From contig JAESUZ010003499.1 in the NCBI GenBank assembly GCA_017311185.1, forward strand, positions 1,116,001 through 1,180,000: a DNA stretch of 64,000 nt, given 5' to 3'. Below are positions 1 to 10,402 of the stretch, in pieces; the stretch's first letter is position 1; every line of letters starts with the position of its first letter. The notes beneath the pieces are model-generated. The model saw only the letters and a program-made list of their open reading frames with translations, was not told the origin of the DNA and did not search any database. A program made the position numbers and the translations under genes. Origin of the DNA: Proteles cristata cristata (lineage: Eukaryota > Chordata > Mammalia > Carnivora > Hyaenidae).

Positions 1-72
1 CGTGCAATGGCCACTGAGCGCCTCCCCGATGTCCCCAGATGCCCAGCCCCATCTGCCATGAAGACCACTCAC

Positions 73-199
73 TGCCCGTCCTTGGTCCATTCCACCTGGG
101 GCGTGGGGACCCCCGAGGTCCGGCACTCCAGCTCGACGTCTGCACCAGCCAGGCTCAGCACGTCCTGGGCAGCCCCGGCTCCCGCCACGGAAGGAGGGA
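73..199 (-). CDS. HMCN2: HMCN2 window exon 28: Ig12, first half (last exon in window)
   Basis: A 127-base exon (phase 1 to 2) encoding (I)[20 protein letters not shown], then [21 protein letters not shown]. It holds the first Cys (LECRTS) and the core Trp (VEWTKDG) of Ig12; the second Cys lies in the next exon, left of the window. The acceptor is CCCCAG and the donor GGCA/GTGAGT. Bases 1-72 are intron. Confidence 0.95.
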
Positions 200-542
200 C
201 TGGGGGGCGGGGGGCAGAGGGGCAGAAAGTCCTCAAATCCCGCACAGGCAAAGGCCCTGTGGCAGGCCTTTGTCTGTGCAGGTCCGCGGGTGCACCCTTC
301 CCTCCCCTTCCATCCGTGACTCGAGGCTCCCTGGCTGATCAGGGCCCTGCTTTGTGCGTTCTCTGCAGCCGACGCTACTTTTTGCAGCACGTAACACAGC
401 ACTAATTACGTGGGTAATCACGTGACCGTCTAATGTCTGCCCTGATGGCTCTGTGAGGACAGGGACGGGGTCTGTCACGGGCCCCTCTATGCCCCCCCAA
501 CTCTCAGCAGGCAGAGTCCCCCTCTTCCCCAGCCTCACTCAC
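200..542 (-). other. HMCN2: HMCN2 intron between window exons 27 and 28
   Basis: A 343-base intron with nothing recognised apart from its splice signals. Confidence 0.8.
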
Positions 543-690
543 TGAGCACGAGCAGATCGAAGTCCTTCTGGGCAGTCCCCGCCTGGTTCTCTGCTCGGCA
601 GGAGTAGAGGCCCGAGTCAGCCTCCTGGATCCTGGGGAAGTGGAGGGCCCCGGGCTTGTCCAGCAGGCGGTGACCACCCGCCTCAGGAAT
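543..690 (-). CDS. HMCN2: HMCN2 window exon 27: Ig11, second half
   Basis: A 148-base exon (phase 0 to 1) encoding [20 protein letters not shown], then [29 protein letters not shown]. It holds the second Ig cysteine ([12 protein letters not shown]). The acceptor is GTCCAG and the donor CTCA/GTGAGT. Confidence 0.95.
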
Positions 691-977
691 CTGGACGGAA
701 GAGGCCGGAGGGAGCTGGTGAGGGGCCTGGCCACCCCCAACATCGGCGACAAGAGACTGAGGCCCAGGGAGCTGGCTGCTGACCAGAACTGGGCTTCTTA
801 TTCCCCAAAGAGTGCCATGCCCCCTCCACCACGCAGCCCCCCAGGCTTCCCCCACCGCCCCATGCGTTCCCCAGAACACCTGTCACACCTCCCTGCCACA
901 CCTGGCACATGCAGGAATCCATCTAGAAGGTCCCTATCCAAATCCCACCCAGCCCAGCCGCCCCAGAGGACACCCAC

Positions 978-1108
978 CGGCTGCCCATCCTTGAGCCACA
1001 CGATCTCAGGGGCTGGAAAGCCATTCACGTCACACTCCAAAGTCAGGGCCTGCCCGGCCATGCCTGACACATTGGCCCTGTGCCCGTCCTCCCGGATGCT
1101 AGGGGGCA
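978..1108 (-). CDS. HMCN2: HMCN2 window exon 26: Ig11, first half
   Basis: A 131-base exon (phase 1 to 0) encoding [20 protein letters not shown], then [24 protein letters not shown]. It holds the first Cys (TLECDV), the core Trp (IVWLKDG) and one NVS glycosylation site. The acceptor is CCCAAG after a good pyrimidine tract; the donor is CCG/GTGGGT. Confidence 0.95.
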
Positions 1109-1915
1109 CTTGGGAGCAAAGAGAAGCAGAGGAACTGTCCGACAGCCACAGCTACCCAGACCCCATGTGGGCCACTCTTCCTGGCCTGGACGGGCAGTCC
1201 CCAACTCCTGCCCTTCCCCAGATTCTGGGGTCCCAGGCTGCCCGGTCCTGTCCCCGATCTGGCCACCAGGAGCCCCGTGTGGACCTGGGAATGCCAGGGC
1301 AGCCTGCCCGTGGACCCGCACACCCCAGCCGTGCCAGGGCACTGTGACGCTCTGTCCGACATTCAGCTTTGCAAGATGCTGGAGCCCCTATGTCCACCCG
1401 GTTCTGCTTACAACCTGTTATCATGGTCATGGTCCCTTGGGAGGGACCACGTCATAACCTCTGAAGACAGGGCTTGGGTGTCTCTTCCTAACGAACCTCC
1501 CACGTGAGATGTTACATGCGGAGCCGGGGCGGCGGGTCACGGGGAGGTGGCAGGTGGCCCATCGGGAGTGGTGACAGCGTCCCCTGCTCCTCATGGTGCC
1601 CGTGTTGACAGAAAGGGCCCTCCCTCTGCCCACAGCGCCACGGAAGGGGGTGGGGGACAGGGGGCTCTCCCTGCGGCCAGAAAGGGTATGACCCTCGGGT
1701 CAGGTGTAGTGGCTTTAACCCTGACGTGGGCTTTGGGACTCTCCGCGGCCATCGCTGCTCATTTTAAACCGAATTCACCTACAAACCGTTTTAAAAACCA
1801 TTTAGGGAGTTCCAGGTCCTTCCCCTTACACTGTCTCCATGGGGGGGTCTCTCTGGGGAAGGGGTGCCTTGGGGGGAGTGAGCCTGAGCCACCCCCGCTC
1901 GGGGCCCCTGCTTAC
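1109..1915 (-). other. HMCN2: HMCN2 intron between window exons 25 and 26
   Basis: A 0.81-kb GC-rich intron. No repeat or exon is recognised. Confidence 0.8.
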
Positions 1916-2110
1916 CATAGACCACCAGCTTGGCCCTCCTGGACGCAGAGCCCGCCTCATTGGTGGCCCGGCACTCATAGTCTCCGCTGTCGGTGGGGGA
2001 CACGGACGCCAGCAGCAGGGAGCCTTCAGCCAGCACCTCGAGGCCCGGCCGGCCTCGCAGGGGCTCTGAGGACGGGCCCTTCCGCCACGTGACCTGCGGC
2101 TGGGGCACCC
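1916..2110 (-). CDS. HMCN2: HMCN2 window exon 25: Ig10, second part
   Basis: A 195-base exon (phase 1 to 1) encoding [20 protein letters not shown], then [45 protein letters not shown]. It holds the core Trp (VTWRK) and the second Cys (GDYECRATN). The acceptor is CCGCCAG and the donor ATG/GTAAGC. The open frame extends upstream of the acceptor, but that part has no homology. Confidence 0.95.
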
Positions 2111-4812
2111 CTGGCGGGGCGCACGGCGTCATCAGCACCAACGCCCTGACGTCTGCCACTGCCGCGTCCCCGCTTGTGCAAATGTCGCCGGGCCTCCCGT
2201 TGGGGGTGGGGAGGGCAGCACCGCGTCGGCCCCTGGGCTGGCAGGAGCAGCCCCCTCGGGGCCCACGCCCGCCGCCTCCCACCCAGGGCTGCAGGTCTCC
2301 CCCAAACAAGGGCCAAGGGCTCAGCGTGAACCCCGTGCTGCGCTCCCAGCCGCGAGCCCGGTGCCGGCCCCTAGGAGGCGCTCAACGAACGAGCTAGCCT
2401 GCTGTGCCAGCACCCTCGGGTGCCATCGGCCACACGGGAGGTCCTCAGGTGGCCGTTGTGGGAACGACCTAGCCTCTGAGCACCACACGGGCCCCTGAGG
2501 CGGGGGTGCCCTCGGGTCCTGGGGTCCCGCGAGCCGCAGCCCTGCTGACCTGCTCTACGACCTCGGGACAAGCCCTCTGTCCGCTGGGGCCTTGGCCACC
2601 TTCCGTCCTTCTCCAGCCACACGTAGGTGGGGGGCATTCCTGGGGGGCTCCCCGAACTCACAGGACGGCACCTCGCACCTCTGTCCCCCCATCGCGCTGC
2701 CGACATTAGCCATTGGGACCACGACGTGGGCTGATGCACGTGGGCGCACGCCACACCCACGCGCCCTGTGCCACCTTCCAGCTGGCGCTCGGGTGGACGC
2801 GGACTCTCCCGCTCCTCTGTCCTCAGCCACGGGGGGCACGGGGACGGCCACCCCATTCGGGTGGACATGCGGGTGGCAGTCAAGACGTGGCACGCCCAGG
2901 GCATCCTGGGTGTCCTCTCTCTGAGGGGAGCCGGGCCACCCCGCCCACACTGACCGCTCTGCCCCACGTGCTGGGACCTCCCAGAGCCCCGGGAGGGCCC
3001 GGCCCCTGCGCCCCACATCCACGTCCCCTGCGGCCACCACGTCCCTGTCCCCCGCACCCCACATCTGTGTCTTCTGCGCCCACACGGCCGTGTCCCCGGT
3101 GCCACACACGTTAACACTGTGCCACACACATACACACCACATGCATGTGCACTCATCCTTTCACCCCCGCCAACCACACACCCTCACACACTCCCCCAGT
3201 ACATGTGTCCCCCCCACCCCACCTCACCAGGGGCGTCAGAGCTGCACCCCTGGAGGGACCCTGAGTTTTGAACCTGGATTAGTTTTTCAGTGCAAACGTC
3301 TAAGCCCTGGAAGAGCTCTAACCACAGAACTGCTCCGTAGCTCCGCCCAGGGAAGATTCCAGACTCAGAGCCGTTGCTGAAAATCACTCACGTCACCTCC
3401 CCGCGCCCAGTTCACAGGGGCCACGACAGCAGGTCAGTGGCCCTTCGGTCGCGCCCACAAGGAGGGGCGGGCGCTGTCACCCACCGCAGGCACCGCGGTC
3501 CAGGCCGGGGGCTCGGCACTTTCCCCTTTGGCCCTCCCGCGCCAAGGCCGCGCGGCTGGCGAATGCCCGCGCCCGGCACTGCCTGGCACCGAACACCTGC
3601 TTGAAGGGGAGAAGGCCAAGGGCGGTCTGGGGGCAGGTGCGGGCTGCCAGGCTGAGGCGTGGCCATCGGAGGGGGCCTGGGTTATGCTGATTCGGCTGAA
3701 GTCTGGGGCGGAGGGCGAGCCCCGGGCTGACCAGGGGTCCCCACCCTCCACCCCCAACACTGCCTGACGGCTGCTTGCTGTTACCAGAGATGGGCACAAG
3801 GTGGCGCCCTGGCTGAGGGCGGGGTGGCGGCCCCTCAGAACCGCCCCCCCTCAGGCTCCCAGAGCTCCCAGCCAGCACCTGCCTCCTACCTGGCTCTCCC
3901 TCAGGCCCGTTCCAGAGAATTCCCTGGCTCCAGTCTCCGACCTGCTCCTGAGACCCAGGCACCCACCCTTCTCGAGAGCGTCCACGCACGGGGCAGACAG
4001 CACGCCCTCTCGCCGGCCAGACAGGAGTCCAAAAGCAGTGGCTGGGGAGGCAGCGAGGTCTGCCGGGTGTGGCGGGGGAGGTTTGACAGAAGGGGAGTCT
4101 CCTTCGTTCGATGCATCTCCCTGGGCCCCTACCAGGTGCCAGGCACGGAGCTGGGACCCAACACTCCCGCTGTCTGTCCCTCGGAGCCCTCCCAGCAGCC
4201 CTGCACGGAGGGCCTGGTTGAACCCACTGTACAGATGAGGAAACCGAGGCTCAGAAAGAGCCTCAAGAAGGAACCTGGCCTGGAAGGGCCAAAGAGGGGT
4301 CAGCACTGGGCAGGGACCACAGAGGGGGCTATCCTGGCCCCACACGCGCCGCTGCCCCCGAGGGCGAGTCTGCCCAGAGCCCCATGAATCCATCCTCTGC
4401 TAGAAAGTCTGGGGCGGGCTTGAAGAGGAGCGGGGGGCCACCGAGCCCCAATCCTAGGACCCTGGGGCCGTCCTCGGCCCAGCTGCTGCATCCCCAGGCG
4501 GAGGGGCTGGGGCTTAAGGGGTGCTCGGGGCTGGGGTCCACCCACACAAGCCTTTAGGGGTCACCTCCGGGCTGCGTGGCCTCCAACAAGTGGCTTAATC
4601 CCTCTGGGCCTAGATTATCCATAATAAAAAAGAGCTAAAGGTACTAGGCATCCTACAGGTTGGCGTGGCGTGGCCTGGCGTGGCCTGGTAAGGAGAGAGG
4701 ACCCCCCCAACCCTCCATAACCCACAGGCATTGCCCACAGTGCGTGACCTGGGGCGCTGAGATGTAAGCGGGGCTCCTTCCCAGTCCAACCCACCCCGGG
4801 GCCCGGCGTCAC
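2111..4812 (-). other. HMCN2: HMCN2 intron between window exons 24 and 25
   Basis: A 2.7-kb, very GC-rich intron with a MIR at 4105-4285 and a CAC-rich tract at about 3100-3220. Long open frames here are a by-product of high GC content. No exon is recognised. Confidence 0.8.
4105..4285 (-). mobile_element. MIR element
   Basis: ACAGATGAGGAAACCGAGGC is the reverse complement of the MIR core. The upstream CTACCAGGTGCCAGGCAC is the MIR 3' part. Confidence 0.75.
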
Positions 4813-4899
4813 CTCTGGCAGGACAGGGCAGGCTGGCATTGTCCCCCGCCACTCTCTCCAGCAGGCCGCTGCTCTCGTCGGGCTCCCAGTGCGGCGGCT
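4813..4899 (-). CDS. HMCN2: HMCN2 window exon 24: Ig10, first part
   Basis: An 87-base exon (phase 1 to 1) encoding [20 protein letters not shown], then NASLPCPAR. It holds the first Cys of Ig10 beside a potential NAS glycosylation site. It is the second shortest exon here. EPPHW and ERVAG match HMCN2, while the HMCN1 counterpart reads EPPTV and ERVAN. The acceptor is CCCCAG and the donor AGAG/GTGACG. Confidence 0.94.
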
Positions 4900-5722
4900 C
4901 TGGGGAGAGGCGGTGTGGCCACGCTTACACCCGGGCCCGCGGAGAGGGTGTCCCACCCAGAGCCTGGCCAGGCACCAGCCCCGCCTCCCACAGGCTGGCC
5001 CGCCGAGAGGCCACCAGGGCCATGCGAGATGCCACGGGCCTGGGAGGCGGAGCTTGGTGGCGTCCTGCACCACCCCCAGCAGCGGCTTTGCGGGCTTATT
5101 TTACATTCGTCATAGTGAAAACTGCGGCACCGCGGATCCAGACCTCTCCGTGCCCCTGGACGCTTCACACACGCTGTTATTGGGCCCATTTCATAGGGGA
5201 CAAAACTGAGGGTCAGACAGTGTGAACGACTGGCCTACAGTCGTCCAGCCAGAAGGGGGAAGGAACTGAGCCTCCGCCCAGGCCCCTGCTCTTCGATCAC
5301 AATCCCATGGAAACTTCTAGCCACCCCACAGCAGAGGGAACCTGCAGGGCTGACCTAAGGCTCCCTCACCCTGGACAGTCCCACCGCCTCAGGGGCAGAG
5401 GCCGGGAGGAAGGAAGGGGTTAAGGATCTCAGAGGCCCAGGGGTGCCCGGGGGGCTCAGTTAAGTGCCCCAGGCTCAGGTCATGATCTCGTGGCTCATGG
5501 GTTCGGGCCCCGCATGGGGCTCTGCGCGGACAGCTCGGAGCCTGGAGCTGCTTCAGATTCTGTCTCCCTCTCTCTCTGCCCCTCCCCTGCTCACACTGTC
5601 TCTCTCTTCAAAAGTAAATAAACAACAACAACAAAAAAAGAATCTCAGAAGCGCAGGCTGCTGTCGGGGCGGGTGGGGGCGGGGCGGGGAGCAGTGAGTC
5701 CCGGGGTTCAGGGGAGACTCAC
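4900..5722 (-). other. HMCN2: HMCN2 intron between window exons 23 and 24
   Basis: A 0.82-kb intron. A plus SINE lies at 5440-5640, with its tail end only about 80 bases from exon 23's donor. MIR-like sequence lies near 5165-5250. Confidence 0.8.
5440..5640 (+). mobile_element. Felid tRNA-derived SINE
   Basis: The head lacks part of the A-box region; the body has TCAGGTCATGATCTCGTGG and a CT-rich middle, and the tail is AATAAACAACAACAAC. Flanks GATCTCAGAGGC (left) and AATCTCAGAAGCG (right) look like a mutated target-site duplication. Confidence 0.93.
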
Positions 5723-5977
5723 CCAGCACCCTGAGCTCCAGCTCCCAGGCATCCACGCCGGCGCTGCTGGAAGCCTCACAGCGGTACAGCCCGGCGTCAG
5801 AGGTCTGGACGGCCGAGAAGTGGACGGAGCCCTCGGGGGTCCCGCCGCCCAGGGCCACCCCGTCCTTGGACCAGCTCAGCCGGGGCTCCGGGCTGCCCTC
5901 GGCCACGCAGTTCAGGTCCAGAATCTCTCCCGCCAGCACCTTCAGGACCCGCGGGCCCGGCTGCACCTGCGGGGGCA
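5723..5977 (-). CDS. HMCN2: HMCN2 window exon 23: complete Ig9
   Basis: A 255-base exon (phase 1 to 1) encoding a full Ig domain. It starts [20 protein letters not shown], with Cys in LNCVAE, Trp in LSWSKDG and the second Cys in [13 protein letters not shown], and ends LELRVL. It is equivalent to the HMCN1 domain starting VPPKIQRGPKHL. The acceptor is CTTCAG and the donor CTGG/GTGAGT. Skipping would cleanly delete one Ig domain. Confidence 0.96.
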
Positions 5978-6644
5978 CTGAAGAGCCCCAGGGAGGGGCG
6001 TCCAGTCCCTGGCGCCCCCGGGCGGGGGGGGTCGCAGAGCCCAGACCCACGGAGAGAGCCCACCCGCCCTTACGTCCCGACATCACCAAGCAGCAGAAAT
6101 CACCGTAGGGGGCAGCCTAGGGCTGACCATTCCTCATTTTGTGGGGAAAGGACGGCAGGACACCCCATGCGGACCCCCCAAACGTGACTAGAATCTGGCC
6201 TCTCATCACAGAATCGCTCCTCGACGCTCAGCTCCTTTCTCCTCAGCCTCACCTCACCCACCCTCCCCGCCATCCCCCTACCCCTGCACCCTCCTTTCCC
6301 TGGGCTGAGGGAGATGCTGGTATTTATTTCTTTCACATCTACATCTCCTCTGTCCTTCCTTATAGGCAGGTGAAACCGTGCCCATTTTGCAGATGAAGAA
6401 ACTGAGGCTCAGAAGGGTTCCGTGATTGACCAGAGTCACTCGCCCCCTCAGTTAATAGGAGCCGGAGCCTATGTGACCCTGGGTGTCTCTGACCAGAATC
6501 CAGATGGCTCCCCTGGGCCCCTCACCCCTCCCAGGGCCTCCATGTCCAGGAGCCCGAGGGTGAACATGCCCTCCCCACCCCCCACACCTGCTGAAAACAA
6601 TAGCAGATTTCACTGTGCTGATTTCCCTTCTGACAGCTATGGGA

Positions 6645-6760
6645 TGGCCATCGCAGTGGCCCCCAACTTACAGAGGAGGAAACCAAGGCTCAGAGTGGCC
6701 ATGCGGCTGGCCAAGGTCACACAGCCAGTCTGTGGTAGTAGCATCAGGACTCAAATCCAG
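6645..6760 (-). mobile_element. MIR element
   Basis: Antisense MIR: CAGAGGAGGAAACCAAGGCT and CCAAGGTCACACAGCCAGT. Related short MIR pieces lie at 6350-6470 (antisense) and 6845-6910 (sense). Confidence 0.75.
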
Positions 6761-7144
6761 TCCTCCTACCTCTGGGGCCCTGCTCATCACCCAGCCCCCC
6801 ACTTCCGCCATATCTCTCATATGCTCACACAAACTCACAGCAAACCTTTGAGCCCCTTCCCTCTCTGAGCCTCAGCCTATCCACCTGTAAAATGGGGGCT
6901 AGCTGAGATCAGGGTCTCTTCCCATAAAGGGCAAGAGAGTATTTCAGGCTTTGCGGGCCAGGCGGCCTCTCTCTCAACTACTCAACTCGCCACCGCGGTG
7001 TGAGAAGCCACAGGCCACACGTAAATGCGTCCCAGCTTCCCAGAACGCTGGTTTTATGGACACTGAAATCTGAATCTCACGTAATTTTCACACATCACAG
7101 AATGTTATTTGGGGTTTCTTCTCCAATCATTTAAAAACGCGGGT

Positions 7145-7363
7145 GGGGGCGCCTGGGTGGCTCAGTCGGTGAAGCGTCCTGACTTCGGCTCAGGTCATGA
7201 TCTCACGGTTCGTGGGTTCGAGCCCCGCGTCGGGCTCCGTGCTGACAGCTCAGAGCCTGGAGCTGCTTCGGATTCTGTGTCTCTCTCTCTCTCTCTGGCC
7301 CTCCCCCGCTCATGCTCTGTCTATCTCTCTCTCAAAAATAAATAAACATAAACAACTTTTTTA
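7145..7363 (+). mobile_element. Felid tRNA-derived SINE, full length
   Basis: GGGGCGCCTGGGTGGCTCAG head, tRNA-like B box (GGTTCGAGCCCC), CT repeat and AATAAATAAACA tail. Antisense to HMCN2. Confidence 0.97.
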
Positions 7364-7882
7364 AGAACGTGACTACGTTCTGCACCGGTGGGCCACATGA
7401 AAACCGGAAACGGGTCAGCCGTAGCCCGCAGGCCACAGTCGGTCGGCTGCTGTCTTTGGTAATTCCCTGGGGCTTTGGGGCCGAGAAGCTCCCTGTCTCT
7501 TCGGGGGAGTGACACCACGCTGGCCTCTGTGCGTGGGGCCTGGACCCCAGGGAAATGTCCGCTCCTGGGGCCCAGCCAAGCCGGGAACCAGAACCCCTTC
7601 GTGGGGCCCCCTGCTGACCCTTAGGTCCCCTCCGCGCAAGGCCTGCCTGGGCCCTGCCCTCTGTTCTCAGGGGGCCCCAACCAAGGGTACAGGGGAAGGA
7701 AGAGAGGGTACAGGGCTGGAGGAAAGCAGGACGCAGAGGGGAGGGGAGGAAGCACCGGAGGCCCCCATGGAGAGGTGACAAGGCCCAGCCAACAGACAGG
7801 GAAAGGCACTGAGAAGGCCTGAGAAAGAGGGAGGGGAGGGCGGAGCCGTGCGCCAGGCCCAGCCAGCAACCCCGGGGCCTAC

Positions 7883-8010
7883 CTTGCACCTGGAGGATGT
7901 AGTGCTGAGAAGCAGACCCAGCGGGGTTGGTGGCTACGCATCTGTAGAGGCCGCTGTCACCGACCCGGGCCTGGGCCAGACGCATGGAGCCTGACGGCAG
8001 GAGGCGATGC
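7883..8010 (-). CDS. HMCN2: HMCN2 window exon 22: Ig8, second half
   Basis: A 128-base exon (phase 2 to 1) encoding (R)[20 protein letters not shown], then [22 protein letters not shown]. It holds the second Ig cysteine (GLYRCVATN). The acceptor is CCTGCAG and the donor CAAG/GTAGGC. Its phase matches exon 21 across the long intron, so no exon is missing between them by frame. Confidence 0.95.
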
Positions 8011-8224
8011 CTGCAGGAGGGAGGGGCACGGGTGAGACCCCACCCAATCCCAGCCCCGCTGGGAAGACCTCCAGACCCAACCTGAACAGCCACCTCCCCC
8101 GGGAAGCCTGCCAGGACTGAGGCTGTGTCCACCACCCACCCCTCAGTCCTCCCCACTCTGCCCTGACTCCACCTCCCTGGCCAGGGCCACATCCCACCCC
8201 AACTGGTACGAGACACGAAGAGCA

Positions 8225-8410
8225 CTGGACTGGGAATCCACGGCTTGGGTTCGGGTCCGCACTCTGAACTCTTCCTAGCTGGGTGAAGCAAGTCCCTTTG
8301 CCTCTTGGAGCCTCTATTTTCCTCATCTGAAAAATGGGCACACTAAGAAGGCCTGTGTCTGGGGCACATGACCAGATACCATAGGGCTCAGCCCAGGGCC
8401 TGGCACATGG
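8225..8410 (+). mobile_element. MIR element
   Basis: Sense MIR: GCTGGGTGAAGCAAGTCCCT, TTTCCTCATCTGAAAAATGG and a 3' end GGGCCTGGCACATGG. Confidence 0.75.
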
Positions 8411-9264
8411 TCACCGATTACCTCCCTCTCTTCTACTGCATGCCCCGCCCTGAGGCAGGGGACGAGGCCCCGTTGCACATCCTTCCCACGGCTTTTGGGG
8501 GAGAAACGCCGGCCCAGAGGCCGTCTAAGGCTAAGTGCCAGGGCCGGCCACACTCCGAATCCAGCACTACGCTGGGTCCTCGGGAGAAAGCCGTGCCGGC
8601 CCCTCATCATCGCCCTCCCTAATCTGGCCCACCTTGCTGAAGCCACCTGGCCCCATCCCAAAGGGATCTGGGACCCCCAGCCAGGCTCCTGCAGCTGGGC
8701 TGGACCCCAAGGGGCCCCAGCAGACATGATGTCACCGGCCCATATGTGCTGGCTCCGCGAGGCCCCTGTCCCTATAAATCGAGGAGGGCAGCTGCGGCCA
8801 CTGGCCCCAGCTAGCCCCAAATGCAAGTGGCCAGTGCGGGGGCAGGGGGCCCCCAAGGCCAGCCACCCCCCAGCCTGTGCTCCCAGTATACAGCTGGGCT
8901 CTAGAGTCCAACAGGTCTGCGGTCCCCACTCCCCTTTCTGCCGGGTGCTGGTTTCCTCCTCTGCAAAATGGAGGTGACAACAGTCCCCGTGTCCCAGGAA
9001 GGTGCAAGCCAAGTGCGGGGTCCGCGCTTCTCAAACAGGTCGGTATCGCTGGCAACTGACTGACTGCCTATGCAACTTCAGGCTACTAGTTTTGGCCTGC
9101 CGGGCCTCTGTCTTCCCATCTGTAAGATGGGGTAATAATCCTCCCTGCCCAGCACCCCCTCCTCCATAGCATCCAGCAGGCACTCGGCGCAAGTTCTCTG
9201 AGCGTAGTTGTAAGTGACACACCGGGTGGTGGCCTTAGAGCCCAGGCCTTGGGCCGGACCACCT

Positions 9265-9440
9265 GGGTCCAACCCTTCTGGGCCGCGTGCCTGCTGTGTG
9301 AGGCTGGCCTGGTCATTTAACCTCTCTGTGCCTCACTGGTCTCATTCTGGAAACTAGAGACAATAGTGCTTATCCTTCATAGGGTCATCCAAAGAACCCA
9401 ACGGCGTAATGCACAGCACGGGGCCCAGAACAGAAAGGCA
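9265..9440 (+). mobile_element. MIR element
   Basis: Sense MIR: TTTAACCTCTCTGTGCCTCA, then ATAGGGTCATCC. Other faint MIR pieces lie at 8880-9160 and 9885-10030. Confidence 0.7.
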
Positions 9441-9526
9441 CTTGACAGAGAACTGTTACCATGGTGACGACAGCACACGCATAAACAATACGCAAGGCAG
9501 ATTTGCACTGTTTGAAACATTCACAT

Positions 9527-9771
9527 GGGGGCGCCTGGGGGGCGCCGTCGGCTAAGCGTCCGACTCTTGGTTTCGGCTCAGGTCATGATCTCACAGTCCT
9601 TGAGTTCGAGCCCCACATAGGGCTCCACGCTGACAGTGCAGAGCCTGCTTGGGATTCTCTCTCCTCTCTCCCTCTCTCTCTCAACCCCACCTCAACTCGT
9701 TCTCTCGGTCTCTCTCTCCAAAATAAACTTAATAATTTTATTATTATTTTTAATTTAAAAATTAAAAAAAT
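9527..9771 (+). mobile_element. Felid tRNA-derived SINE
   Basis: GGGGCGCCTGGGGGGC head, AGTTCGAGCCCC B box and a CT-rich middle. A long, diverged AT-rich tail runs to about 9771. Confidence 0.94.
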
Positions 9772-10094
9772 ACTGACATCCACCAACCAAGGACCAAATC
9801 AGCTTGAGGCTGGAGCACAGACTTCGTGTACATGGTTCCCTCCCTCCCAGGACCTCACTGCAAACCTCGGCGGGCGAAATGGGGACAGCGTGGGTCAGCG
9901 GAAAGAGGTGCGGGCTGGGAACGGGAGCTCAGGATCCGAGGTCTGCTTCAGCTACGGGCATGCTGTGCAGCCTCAGGCAGGCAGTCAATGTCTCTGAGCC
10001 CCAATTTCTTCACATTTGAAGAGGCAGCTCTGCGTTCCTTTGTTCAGGCTGCCTTCTAGCTTTGAGAGTTCCACAGACCACAGCACCCTTGAGC

Positions 10095-10130
10095 CTCTCT
10101 CTCTCTCTTTCTTTCTCTCTCTCTCCCTCA
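10095..10130. repeat. CT-rich simple repeat
   Basis: Short CT/TTTC tract, possibly the remnant of a further SINE. Confidence 0.7.
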
Positions 10131-10184
10131 ACAAGATCTTTAAAGGATAGGAACTGGGAGCTTCTGGTGGAAAAAAATAGTAAG

Positions 10185-10402
10185 GAGCACCTGGGTGGCT
10201 CAGCCAGTTAAGTGTCTGACTCTTCATTTCAGCTCAGGTTATGATCTCACGGTTCGTGAGTGTGAGCCCAGCATCAGGCTCTGCACTGACAGCTTGGAGC
10301 CTGCCTGGGATTCTCTTTCTCTCTCTCTCTGCTTTCTCCCACACTTGCATGGACACACTGTCTCTCTCAAAATTAAAGAAGCTTTAAATAATAATAAAAG
10401 AA
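10185..10402 (+). mobile_element. Felid tRNA-derived SINE
   Basis: GAGCACCTGGGTGGCTCAGC head, CTCACGGTTCGTGAGTGTGAG body, CT repeat and an A-rich tail ending ATAATAATAAAAG. Moderately diverged. Confidence 0.92.

Larger units (their letters stand above)
5978..7882 (-). other. HMCN2: HMCN2 intron between window exons 22 and 23
   Basis: A 1.9-kb intron with three MIR-type stretches (6350-6470, 6645-6760, 6845-6910) and one plus SINE (7145-7363). Confidence 0.8.

Noticed and set aside
640..1347. Plus-strand open frame of 235 codons
   Set aside because: It is the antisense shadow of HMCN2 exons 26 and 27, with no recognisable domain.
2371..3177. Long minus-strand open frame (268 codons) in the intron between exons 24 and 25
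   Set aside because: The sequence is extremely GC-rich, overlapping frames are all open, and the product is repetitive (CG/GW-rich) with no domain. No Ig motif is present.
7145..7230. tRNA genes suggested by A-box and B-box like sequences in many places
   Set aside because: They are heads of tRNA-derived SINEs with CT tracts and A-rich tails, not standalone tRNA genes.
7332..8291. Minus-strand open frame of 319 codons
   Set aside because: Only 7883-8010 is real coding sequence (exon 22, second half of Ig8). The rest runs through intron and into a SINE.
8765..8790. TATA-like CCCTATAAATCG that might mark an internal promoter
   Set aside because: It lies on the plus strand, antisense to HMCN2, with no downstream exon or other promoter signal. 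One short motif is not enough.
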